Source of the DNA: an uncultured Collinsella sp.
GTDB taxonomy: Bacteria; Actinomycetota; Coriobacteriia; Coriobacteriales; Coriobacteriaceae
Direction: 5' to 3'
Assembly (NCBI GenBank): GCA_900547345.1
Contig: URGG01000042.1
Location: 1-16,202 of the forward strand
DNA length: 16,202 nt
In this document: positions 1 to 6,120 of the stretch, one piece after another
Layout: every line of letters starts with the position of its first letter
Position numbering within the stretch: position 1 is the first letter of the stretch
The notes under the pieces: model-generated
Seen by the model: only the letters and a program-made list of their open reading frames with translations
Databases searched by the model: none
Told to the model about the DNA's origin: nothing
Made by a program: the position numbers and the translations under genes

Positions 1-242
1 GCCCGGATGCGACACTGAAGTGAGTGTCCATCCTCGCAGTATCCGGTTCTCAAGGCGCACGCTTTGCGGCTCATCCGGTTCCACCGGGCCGCGCGGCAAG
101 GAGATATATTGCCAGACCGGAGGGGCCCCGCGGGCGGGAATCTGGTCGTACACATTTCCTACACATCTTGTGATCCGACTAACGTTTGCCAGCTGTTAAC
201 TACCGCTCGCCGAGCATCTCTTTATATAAGGCAGTCTCATGG
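1..242 (-). other. Gene-free stretch, possible leader of an RNA operon lying to the left
   Basis: I see no credible coding sequence here. Read on the minus strand (away from the phosphohexomutase stop codon), the stretch has an AT-rich TATATAA box near 227-233. It also has TTGAGAAC near 48-55, then a strong hairpin (5-33) before the left edge. TTGAGAAC followed by a structured leader resembles the boxA antitermination region of actinobacterial rRNA operons, so a 16S rRNA gene could begin left of position 1 on the minus strand. That is an inference from one short motif and the layout; no rRNA sequence lies inside the window. It could equally be the 5' region of a protein gene. The section at 118-140 is very GC-rich and contains the palindrome GGGGCCCC. 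Confidence 0.3.
5..33. other. Strong hairpin
   Basis: GGATG (5-9) pairs with CATCC (29-33) and GACACT (11-16) with AGTGTC (23-28), leaving one bulged C and a six-base loop: 11 base pairs in 29 bases. An alternative outer pairing joins CCGGAT (3-8) to ATCCGG (41-46). There is no T-run on either side, so it is not an ordinary intrinsic terminator. A structural role in a leader transcript is more likely. Confidence 0.55.
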
Positions 243-1643
243 TTAAAGCGGATACGTCCCCCTAGCTAAAGCACAGCCAGCATCGAGCAACTCATCGCGT
301 TCTTCCACCGAGAACCCCTCGGCGTAGACGCGCACCACCGGTTCGGTCCCGCTAGGACGGACCAGCAGCCACGTGTCATCCTCGAATGACAAACGCAAGC
401 CATCCATATGACTAACGTTTTGCGGCACCTTGCCACAAATCGACTTGGGGTTTACGCCCGGCAGCAGGGTTCGTAACGTTTCGGCATCTTCGGCCTCAAG
501 GCGCAAATCCCGTCGACCGTAACTCGTCTTACCAAAACTGTCCTCGAGTTGGTCGACCAGAACGCCCAAAGGCGCGTCCGTCTTTGCCATAAGCTCACAC
601 AGAATTAGACAGGCGAGGATTCCATCGCGCTCGGGCATATGCGCGGCGATGCCGATACCACCGGCTTCTTCGCCGCCCATGAGAACGCCGCCCTTTTTCA
701 TCTCCGCCGCTATATATTTGAAACCGACTGGTTTGACGGTCACGCGGCAGCCAAGCGCCTCGGCAATGCGACGCACGAGCGTCGAGCATGAAAGATTGAC
801 GACGACGCGCCCCTCCAAATTACGAAATTGAACCAAGTCGCCCAAAACGAGCGCCATGATCTGATGCGGATGTATATATCTGCCGCGCTCGTCAACCGCA
901 CCGATACGGTCGGCGTCGCCGTCGGTCACCAGACCAGCGCAAGCTCCGTCATCGATAACCGTGCGCTCGCAAGCGTCCACCCAAGGTTCAACGGGGTCGG
1001 GGCAGATATCTTCTTGGTCAGACGCCTGCCCGGCGTGAATCTCGTGCACCTCAACGCCAAGCTCGCGCAGCAAGTCGGCTAGATAGCCCTGGGCTGCGCC
1101 GCCCATGGGATCGACAACCACGCGCAAGTGCGCGGCGCGGATGGCTTCGGCATCGACAAACGATGCCACCGCCTGCATATAGTCAGGAATGATATCCGCG
1201 GTGCGATATTGCCCCTCGATCCCCATTGGCTCGGGAGCCATAGTCTCTTCGAGCTCTTCGATGACATCCTGGTTGGCGGTCGAGCCGTCACCCATGCGAA
1301 TCTTGAGGCACAGATAGCCCTGCGGATGATGGGACCCCGTCACCATGAGCGCGCCGCACGCTTCACCGTCATAAGCCGCCGCCCACGTAAGGGCAGGGGT
1401 CGGGACAGGTCGCGAAGCGAGCACGGCGTCTAGCCCGTGCGCTGCTAGCACGCCCGCCGCAAGCTCAGCGAACTCGCGCGCCAGGGGCCGGGTGTCGAAC
1501 CCTATATATACCGTTTTGCCCGGATTGGTCTTTTGCCACAACTCGCCGACGGCATCGGCGATACGGGCAACGTTATCGGCAGTGAAGTCCTCATCGACGC
1601 GAGCGCGCCAACCGTCAGTTCCAAAATGAATTATCGCGCACAC
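243..1643 (-). CDS. Phosphoglucomutase/phosphomannomutase family protein
   Basis: Alpha-D-phosphohexomutase, moving phosphate between C1 and C6 of a hexose phosphate to supply sugar phosphates for glycogen or cell-envelope sugars; the exact sugar is not clear. I place the start at a GTG at 1643 (466 aa), with GAGGTG 8 bases upstream and the family's N-terminal FGTDGWRA right after. An upstream ATG at 1727 would add 28 unconserved residues. Motifs in order: phosphoserine loop TGSHHP (Ser104; the family usually has TASHNP), metal site DGDADR (241-246), sugar loop GGEEAGG (323-329; usually GEESGG, so the Ser is Ala) and phosphate-binding RPSGTEP (429-435). All four domains are present, so it should be active. 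It follows the methyltransferase terminator and is probably transcribed alone. Its Tyr-Ile pairs repeatedly use TAT-ATA, with the rare Ile codon. Confidence 0.9.
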   Translation of the reverse strand: MCAIIHFGTDGWRARVDEDFTADNVARIADAVGELWQKTNPGKTVYIGFDTRPLAREFAELAAGVLAAHGLDAVLASRPVPTPALTWAAAYDGEACGALMVTGSHHPQGYLCLKIRMGDGSTANQDVIEELEETMAPEPMGIEGQYRTADIIPDYMQAVASFVDAEAIRAAHLRVVVDPMGGAAQGYLADLLRELGVEVHEIHAGQASDQEDICPDPVEPWVDACERTVIDDGACAGLVTDGDADRIGAVDERGRYIHPHQIMALVLGDLVQFRNLEGRVVVNLSCSTLVRRIAEALGCRVTVKPVGFKYIAAEMKKGGVLMGGEEAGGIGIAAHMPERDGILACLILCELMAKTDAPLGVLVDQLEDSFGKTSYGRRDLRLEAEDAETLRTLLPGVNPKSICGKVPQNVSHMDGLRLSFEDDTWLLVRPSGTEPVVRVYAEGFSVEERDELLDAGCALARGTYPL

Positions 1644-1683
1644 GCGCAGACACCTCACAGTGTTTGGATCATGGTACGCATGG

Positions 1684-1710
1684 GGTATACCCGCAACATG
1701 CACTCGGCAA
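1684..1710 (-). promoter_or_regulatory. Possible promoter of the phosphohexomutase gene
   Basis: The minus strand has TTGCCG (1705-1710) and TATACC (1684-1689) separated by 15 bases, about 40 bases upstream of the GTG start and downstream of the preceding gene's terminator. The short spacing makes this weak. The -10 element lies inside a perfect 10-bp palindrome, GGGTATACCC (1683-1692), which could instead be an operator. Confidence 0.25.
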
Positions 1711-1767
1711 CCTGCCGGCACCAGCATTCACCATTTGGGCAAATGCTGCCGAGGACATGCAAGCAAT

Positions 1768-1795
1768 AAAAAAACCGCCCCGTATGGAGCGGTTT
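1768..1795 (-). terminator. Intrinsic terminator after the homocysteine S-methyltransferase gene
   Basis: A 10-bp stem (1772-1781 with 1786-1795, one G-U pair, four-base loop) is followed on the minus strand by a run of T's. It begins 5 bases after the methyltransferase stop codon and separates that operon from the phosphohexomutase gene. Confidence 0.88.
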
Positions 1796-1800
1796 GCCCT

Positions 1801-2694
1801 TTATATATCGAGCGCCTCGGCCATCGCGGCCGTAGTGATTGCCGTGGTTCCACAGCAACTGCCCACCATTGCGGCACCGGCATGCCTCCATTCGATGCAT
1901 GCGCGCGCGAAAGCTTCGGGGTTCTCGTGCCATACGGGGCCATCCTGAGTCTGGACCGGATCGCCTACGTTGGGACGCACCGTGACGGGAGTAGTCGCCG
2001 ATGCAACCATCCTGGGCACCGCCGCGTTCGCGGCCGCAAGCGAACAGCAATTAACACCAACCGAATTTGCGCCGTGTTTTTCGGCGTACAAAACGGCTGC
2101 CTCGATGTTGAGGCCATCGCCCAACAGGTCGCCTTTATCGTCAACGACAAAACTCACCAGAACAGGCATGCCATCGGCGGCATCTCGGGCGCCGGCAAGC
2201 ATGGGCTGCAAATTACGGATAGACGTCACCGTCTCGATCAGCAGACCGTCAACGCCGGCGTTGAGCAAGGCGTGCGCCTGTTCGCGCGCAATGCCTCGGA
2301 TTTCACGATACTCGGCAGAGTCCTCGGCAAACCACTCAATACCGATCGGGCCCATCGAGCCTAGCAGCAGCTGAGGGTGCGCCTGGCGGGCATCGTCGAC
2401 GGCCCCGCGATTGACCTCCGCCACGGACGGCGCAATCTGGTCGTGCTTGAGGGCATAGCTCGATGCCTGAAAGGTGTTGGTAATGAGCACCTGCGCGCCG
2501 GCGGCGACATACAAGCGATGGATACGAGAAACGGTCTGCGGCTCTGCCAGATTCCAAAACGCCGGTGGAATGTCGGCGGCATCGTACTCACTCAACAGAA
2601 CACTGCCCATGGGGCCCTGCGCCAACAAGGTCTCGCTCGACAAGCGGCGCGTAAGTTCCTCGGCACCAAAGCGGTTGTAATAACTCGTATCCAT
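1801..2694 (-). CDS. mmuM: Homocysteine S-methyltransferase
   Basis: Zinc-dependent methyltransferase that makes methionine from homocysteine. Family members use S-methylmethionine or S-adenosylmethionine as donor, and the same fold forms the N-terminal module of cobalamin-dependent MetH. The protein is 297 aa, a normal length for the stand-alone enzyme. Visible signatures are GPMGS near the N-terminus (28-31), TNTFQAS (72-78) and the three zinc cysteines: Cys216 in GVNC, and Cys280/Cys281 in GSCCGT. The usual Pro-x-His after the last motif is absent (TTAITTAAM instead). The gene starts 10 bases after the metalloregulator stop codon, so the two form an operon. The donor substrate cannot be read from sequence. 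A detached MetH-like module working with a separate corrinoid protein is possible, but none is encoded in this window. The symbol is by family, not by proven function. Confidence 0.85.
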   Translation of the reverse strand: MDTSYYNRFGAEELTRRLSSETLLAQGPMGSVLLSEYDAADIPPAFWNLAEPQTVSRIHRLYVAAGAQVLITNTFQASSYALKHDQIAPSVAEVNRGAVDDARQAHPQLLLGSMGPIGIEWFAEDSAEYREIRGIAREQAHALLNAGVDGLLIETVTSIRNLQPMLAGARDAADGMPVLVSFVVDDKGDLLGDGLNIEAAVLYAEKHGANSVGVNCCSLAAANAAVPRMVASATTPVTVRPNVGDPVQTQDGPVWHENPEAFARACIEWRHAGAAMVGSCCGTTAITTAAMAEALDI

Positions 2695-2704
2695 ATATAT
2701 CCCG

Positions 2705-3127
2705 CTATTCCTCGACGCTGATTCCCTGCTTTTCGAGATAGGCGAGCCAGCGGCTCATCGTGTCCTCGGATAGCGCATGCTCCATCATGCAGGCCTCGGA
2801 ATCGGCTCGCTCAAATTCGACACCGAGCTCCTGAACCAAAAACGTGCGGATGAGGCGATGACGGTACCAGATAGCCGTGCCAACCTCGCGACCGCGATCG
2901 GTCAGGATTACCTTGCCGTAGTGCGATTGCTCGACAAGCTCGGATGCCTTGAGCGCCGAAACCGCTTTATTGACCGATGCCTTGGAGACGCCAAGGCGCT
3001 GCGCGATGTCGACCGATCGCACGCCGTTGGTTTCCCCCTCTTCGCTTTCAATGCGAACCATGCACTCCAAGTAGTCTTCGTTCGCCACCGTCAGATGTAG
3101 TTCGCGCGAGCTATTTGTCGTATCCAT
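2705..3127 (-). CDS. DtxR/MntR-family metal-dependent transcriptional regulator
   Basis: Cytoplasmic repressor that binds DNA when loaded with Mn(II) or Fe(II). At 140 aa it has the winged helix-turn-helix (about 15-75, recognition helix near VSKASVNKAV) and the dimerisation/metal-binding domain (about 80-130), but no C-terminal SH3-like domain. This is the short MntR architecture. Likely ligands by alignment from memory: Asp18 and Glu21 in EDYLE (as MntR D8, E11), His90 in YRHRL, and Cys113, Glu116, His117 in ACMMEH (as DtxR C102, E105, H106). The set is therefore mixed, and metal preference cannot be called. I chose the ATG at 3127 over 3148 because GGGACGG lies just upstream of it as ribosome binding site. 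It is the first gene of an operon with the methyltransferase, divergent from pepT, with a candidate operator at its own promoter. Confidence 0.88.
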   Translation of the reverse strand: MDTTNSSRELHLTVANEDYLECMVRIESEEGETNGVRSVDIAQRLGVSKASVNKAVSALKASELVEQSHYGKVILTDRGREVGTAIWYRHRLIRTFLVQELGVEFERADSEACMMEHALSEDTMSRWLAYLEKQGISVEE

Positions 3128-3158
3128 GATCTTCCGTCCCTTCTGCATTCAATGGCTG

Positions 3159-3187
3159 ATTCTACCCCATCCAAGCGTCGTGGTATG
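3159..3187 (-). promoter_or_regulatory. Candidate promoter of the metalloregulator operon
   Basis: The minus strand has TAGAAT (3159-3164), one mismatch from the -10 consensus, giving a leader of about 25 bases that contains the ribosome binding site. With a 17-base spacer the -35 hexamer would be CATACC (3182-3187), a poor match that lies inside the left half of the palindrome at 3182-3199. Confidence 0.45.
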
Positions 3188-3199
3188 CCGTGGCATACC
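3182..3199. promoter_or_regulatory. 18-bp palindromic operator candidate
   Basis: GGTATGCCGTGGCATACC is a perfect 8+2+8 inverted repeat in the 120-bp gap between the divergent metalloregulator and pepT starts. It covers the expected -35 position of the regulator promoter and sits just upstream of a TGC-TAGAGT sequence (3201-3209) that could be an extended -10 for pepT. Dyad length and placement fit a dimeric winged-helix repressor, most simply autoregulation by the adjacent DtxR/MntR-type protein. The sequence does not match the DtxR or MntR boxes I know, so the binder is inferred. Confidence 0.6.
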
Positions 3200-3247
3200 G
3201 TGCTAGAGTTCTTGTTGCACACGACGACCAAGATTGGAGCGGTCTTT

Positions 3248-4495
3248 ATGGAAAACACCACCACGAGCCCCGATGTCCTCGAACGCTTTTTGCGCTACGT
3301 CCAGATCAACACGCAGTCCGAGGATGCAAACTGCGACCAGGTACCCTCGAGCGCCGTTCAGTTTGACCTTGCCAACGTGCTGGCTGAAGAGCTGCGCGAG
3401 CTTGGTGCGGAAGATGCCCACGTGACCGAGCACGCCTATGTCTGCGCGCATATCCCCGCAAGTGCGGGCGCTGAGGACAAGCCCGCCCTGGGCCTGATCG
3501 CCCATCTCGACACCACCGAAGTTGCACCGGGCGCCGGCGTGAAGCCGCACATCGTACACTACGAAGGCGGCGACCTGGTCTGCGGCACGGTTGACGGTAA
3601 GCCCGTTGCCATGAGTACCGCCAAGCTTCCCGCCCTGAATGACCTCGCGGGTGAGGACCTGGTCTGCAGCGATGGCACCACGCTGCTGGGCGCGGACGAC
3701 AAGGCAGGCGTCGCCGAGATCATGTCGCTTGTCGCGCGTATCGCTCAGGACCCTTCTCTGCCCCATCCCGCACTCGGCATTTGCTTCTGCCCTGACGAGG
3801 AGATCGGCCACGGAGCCGAGCTGTTGGATATCGATACCTTTGGCTGCAAGTACGCCTACACGGTCGACGGCGGCCCCATCGGCGAGCTGGAGTGGGAGTG
3901 CTTTAACGCCGCCGAGGCGACCGTCCGCTTTGAGGGCCAGTCCATCCACCCGGGCGACGCTAAGGGCCGTATGGTCAACGCAGGCAATCTGTTCTGTGAC
4001 TTCAACGCGTTGCTCCCCTACGTGCAGCGCCCGGAGTATACGGAAGGCTACGAGGGCTTTTATCACCTTGAGGGTGTATCTGCGACCGTCGATCACGCCA
4101 CAGCGCGCTATATCGTCCGCGACCATGACGCCGCCAAGTTCCAGCAGAAACTCGACCTTGTTGATGCCGCCGCCTCGATGCTCAACCAGCGTCTGGGTGA
4201 GGAGCGCGTGACGGTCGAGATTAAGCAGCAGTATCGAAATATGGCCGAGATCGTTCGTGACTATCCCGAGCTTATTGATGTTGCCAAGGAAGCCTACCTT
4301 GCCTGCGGCGTTGAGCCCCAAGTGCTGCCGATTCGCGGCGGCACCGACGGCGCTCAGCTGTCGTTCCGTGGTCTGCCCTGCCCCAACCTTTCCACCGGCG
4401 GCTATTGCTACCACGGCGTCAACGAGTTCGTCCCGGTCAGTTCGCTCGTCAAGATGACCGACGTGCTCCAGGAGCTCGTCGCCCGCTTTGCATAA
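3248..4495 (+). CDS. pepT: Peptidase T (tripeptide aminopeptidase)
   Basis: Cytoplasmic M20-family dizinc aminopeptidase that removes the N-terminal residue from tripeptides, completing peptide breakdown. I place the start at the ATG at 3248, with GGAG about 9 bases upstream and E. coli PepT-like sequence (LERFLRYV) following; upstream in-frame codons would add 32 unrelated residues. The product is 415 aa, against about 408 in E. coli. Metal and catalytic residues are all visible: His86 and Asp88 (AHLDT), Asp150 (LGADDKAGVAEI), Glu184/Glu185 (PDEEIGHGA), Asp207 (YTVDGG) and His389 (YCYHG). The family C-terminal motif PIRGGTDGAQLSF (361-373) is intact. It is the only plus-strand gene, stands alone and ends at its own terminator. 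The shared promoter region with the metalloregulator suggests possible metal-linked control. Confidence 0.96.
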   Translation: MENTTTSPDVLERFLRYVQINTQSEDANCDQVPSSAVQFDLANVLAEELRELGAEDAHVTEHAYVCAHIPASAGAEDKPALGLIAHLDTTEVAPGAGVKPHIVHYEGGDLVCGTVDGKPVAMSTAKLPALNDLAGEDLVCSDGTTLLGADDKAGVAEIMSLVARIAQDPSLPHPALGICFCPDEEIGHGAELLDIDTFGCKYAYTVDGGPIGELEWECFNAAEATVRFEGQSIHPGDAKGRMVNAGNLFCDFNALLPYVQRPEYTEGYEGFYHLEGVSATVDHATARYIVRDHDAAKFQQKLDLVDAAASMLNQRLGEERVTVEIKQQYRNMAEIVRDYPELIDVAKEAYLACGVEPQVLPIRGGTDGAQLSFRGLPCPNLSTGGYCYHGVNEFVPVSSLVKMTDVLQELVARFA

Positions 4496-4521
4496 GCCTG
4501 GCTGCACAAGTCCAAAAGACG

Positions 4522-4560
4522 AATCGCCCCGTCCTCAACCAAGAACGGGGCGGTTTTTTT
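4522..4560 (+). terminator. Intrinsic terminator of pepT
   Basis: CGCCCCGT (4525-4532) pairs with ACGGGGCG (4545-4552), extended by A-T pairs outside, with a 12-base loop and seven T's (4554-4560) on the plus strand. It lies 27 bases after the pepT stop codon. The minus strand lacks a comparable T-run. Confidence 0.93.
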
Positions 4561-4608
4561 ACTGCAACGAGAATAGGTTGACGCACGCCAGCCTCTTGAA
4601 GCAAGGAG

Positions 4609-4716
4609 TGTCCCAAACTGCCGGTACAAAAGGAACGTCCCCAAGTGCCAAGTGCATCAAGAGTGCCCCCTTTGACCAGTCGTTTAAGAACGTCCCCAAT
4701 GACTAACGTCGCAGGT
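4609..4716. repeat. Degenerate tandem repeat, about 27 bp, four copies
   Basis: Units begin at about 4609, 4636, 4663 and 4691 (periods 27, 27, 28). Each starts with a variant of CGTCCCCAA: TGTCCCAAA, CGTCCCCAA, GTGCCCCCTTT and CGTCCCCAA. The first three end in variants of AAGGAA, CAAGA or TAAGAA. GAACGTCCCCAA occurs exactly at 4633-4644 and 4688-4699. The array lies in the non-coding gap between pepT and the convergent LCP gene. It has no open reading frame of note and resembles a dispersed intergenic (REP-like) element rather than a gene. Confidence 0.6.
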
Positions 4717-4767
4717 TGAGGACGGGCAGCGAGCGGGTCGCATTTGAGACAAGGTGACGTGAAACGA

Positions 4768-4796
4768 AAGGGCGCTGACCTTCTGGTCGCGCCCTT
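4768..4796. other. Hairpin, possible weak terminator for the murA-LCP operon
   Basis: AAGGGCGC (4768-4775) pairs with GCGCCCTT (4789-4796) and GACC (4777-4780) with GGTC (4785-4788), with one bulged T and a four-base loop. On the minus strand it is followed by TTCG then TTTC, a weak T-rich tail. It may therefore end transcription arriving from the LCP gene. Confidence 0.5.
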
Positions 4797-4844
4797 GAAG
4801 TTGAACGTCAGATTGTCCAAATGCGGCCCGCGCAGCGTCAAGCG

Positions 4845-4872
4845 GTTACGCGGTTTGGTAAAACCGCGTAAC
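4845..4872. other. Perfect 12-bp hairpin directly after the LCP stop codon
   Basis: GTTACGCGGTTT (4845-4856) and AAACCGCGTAAC (4861-4872) form a perfect 12-bp stem with a four-base loop. The stem begins at the base immediately after the LCP gene's TAA. No T-run follows on the minus strand. It is either a terminator without U-tract or an mRNA 3'-end stabiliser. Confidence 0.6.
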
Positions 4873-6108
4873 TTAGTAGTTGGCTTCGTAGCCGTTGCCG
4901 TCGCCGGTGGGCTCTTCGTAGTAGTCCGAATCGCTCGAATCGCTTGAGTCATCGGAATCGTCAGAGCTGACCGATGAGGTTGCGGTACCGTTTGCGTAGT
5001 CGTCAGACGTGTTGTTGTTCAGGTCGCCGATCGTAGAGCTGGAACCGTCGGAAAGACCCATGGTGTTGGGACCCTTGGGATCCTTGCCGGCATCGACGCG
5101 CTCCATCATTTCCTTGAGCTCGTCCTCGTAGACAAAGACGTAGCTCACACCGTCGATCATGGTGCTGTCGTCGGCGTACGAGGGCAGGTTGGCCGAGTAG
5201 ATACCGTCGACATCCATACCGCGCATGGCGTTGACCGTAGCCACGATATCCTGAACGCTCATATCGGTTACAAGCATATCGGACAGCGAATTAACCAGGC
5301 CAAAGATCTTCGTGGCATCGAAGTTATTGAGAATCTGGTTGGCAAGGGCGCCAAGCACCTGACGCTGGTGGCGCATGCGCGTGTAATCGCCGTCGGCATA
5401 GGTGTAGCGGCAGCGGGCATAGGTAAGGGCGGTGGCACCGTCCATATGCTGCTGGCCAGCGGTAATCTTAATATCCAGGTGCTCGGGGTCGTCAACATCA
5501 TCGGTTGCGTTAATGTCGATACCGCCAACCGAATCAATCAGCGCCTGCATACCGTCGAAGCTGACCTCGGCATAGTGGGAAATCTGAACACCGCACAGCT
5601 CGTTGACCGCCTCGACCATGGCCTCGGCGCCGCCAACGGTATGGCAGGCGTTGATCTTCATGGTCTCGCCCTTGTACTCGACCTTGGTGTCGCGCGGAAC
5701 GGAAATGAGCGTCGCCTGCTTTTGCGTGGGGTCGATTCGTGCCAGGATAATCGAGTCGGCACGATACGTATCCTCGCCCGGACGGCCGTCGGTGCCAAGA
5801 AGCAGCACGTAGAACGGATCCTTTGCCTCATCGGTGTCAACCAGAACCCGACGCAGATTATCGGTAATGACATTAGAATCGCCGAGCTTGCCCATAATGG
5901 TGGCAAACCACAGGCCGGCAGCGGTAGTGGCACTCAGCAGCACACCAAGCACGACAATGAGCGCGACGTGACGAATCGTGTGGCTACGACGACGTTGACG
6001 AGCGCGCTCGGAATAGCGAGCCACGTTATCGCGACTGTAGATCTTGGCCTGCGCACCAGTTGAGGGTCTTCGGGCGGTGGTATCCGCGAGGGGCTTTTTA
6101 TTAAACAT
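4873..6108 (-). CDS. LytR-CpsA-Psr (LCP) family cell-wall ligase
   Basis: Membrane-anchored phosphotransferase family that transfers undecaprenyl-linked polymers (teichoic acids, capsule or arabinogalactan-type glycans) onto peptidoglycan, acting outside the membrane. The ATG at 6108 gives 411 aa; a TTG two codons upstream (6114) is an alternative. Layout: basic cytoplasmic N-terminus (1-46), one membrane helix (about 47-70), and an LCP domain (about 97-265) with RADSIILARID, SVPRDT and an Arg-rich C-terminal motif (YARCRYTYADGDYTRMRHQRQ region, 230-250). These carry the conserved Arg/Asp residues that bind pyrophosphate. The last 60 residues are a low-complexity Ser/Asp tail ending in aromatic and acidic residues, with no LytR_C domain visible. 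It lies 12 bases downstream of murA and is probably co-transcribed. The specific polymer is unknown. Confidence 0.9.
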   Translation of the reverse strand: MFNKKPLADTTARRPSTGAQAKIYSRDNVARYSERARQRRRSHTIRHVALIVVLGVLLSATTAAGLWFATIMGKLGDSNVITDNLRRVLVDTDEAKDPFYVLLLGTDGRPGEDTYRADSIILARIDPTQKQATLISVPRDTKVEYKGETMKINACHTVGGAEAMVEAVNELCGVQISHYAEVSFDGMQALIDSVGGIDINATDDVDDPEHLDIKITAGQQHMDGATALTYARCRYTYADGDYTRMRHQRQVLGALANQILNNFDATKIFGLVNSLSDMLVTDMSVQDIVATVNAMRGMDVDGIYSANLPSYADDSTMIDGVSYVFVYEDELKEMMERVDAGKDPKGPNTMGLSDGSSSTIGDLNNNTSDDYANGTATSSVSSDDSDDSSDSSDSDYYEEPTGDGNGYEANY

Positions 6109-6120
6109 AGGCAACCTGTA

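Noticed and set aside
70..90. T-box-like GGTGGAACC on the minus strand
   Set aside because: Only nine bases match the T-box core; I could not identify Stem I, a specifier loop or a competing terminator hairpin.
64..246. Short 60-codon plus-strand open frame near the left edge
   Set aside because: No ribosome binding site, no similarity I recognise, and Arg/Pro-rich composition typical of chance frames in GC-rich DNA.
1683..1692. GGGTATACCC palindrome upstream of the phosphohexomutase as a second site for the metalloregulator
   Set aside because: It shares the GGTAT/ATACC half-sites with the 18-bp palindrome, but the half-site spacing is different, and a 10-bp palindrome is not rare enough to call.
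3203..4507. A 434-codon minus-strand open frame opposite pepT
   Set aside because: pepT carries every catalytic motif of its family; the opposite frame has none.
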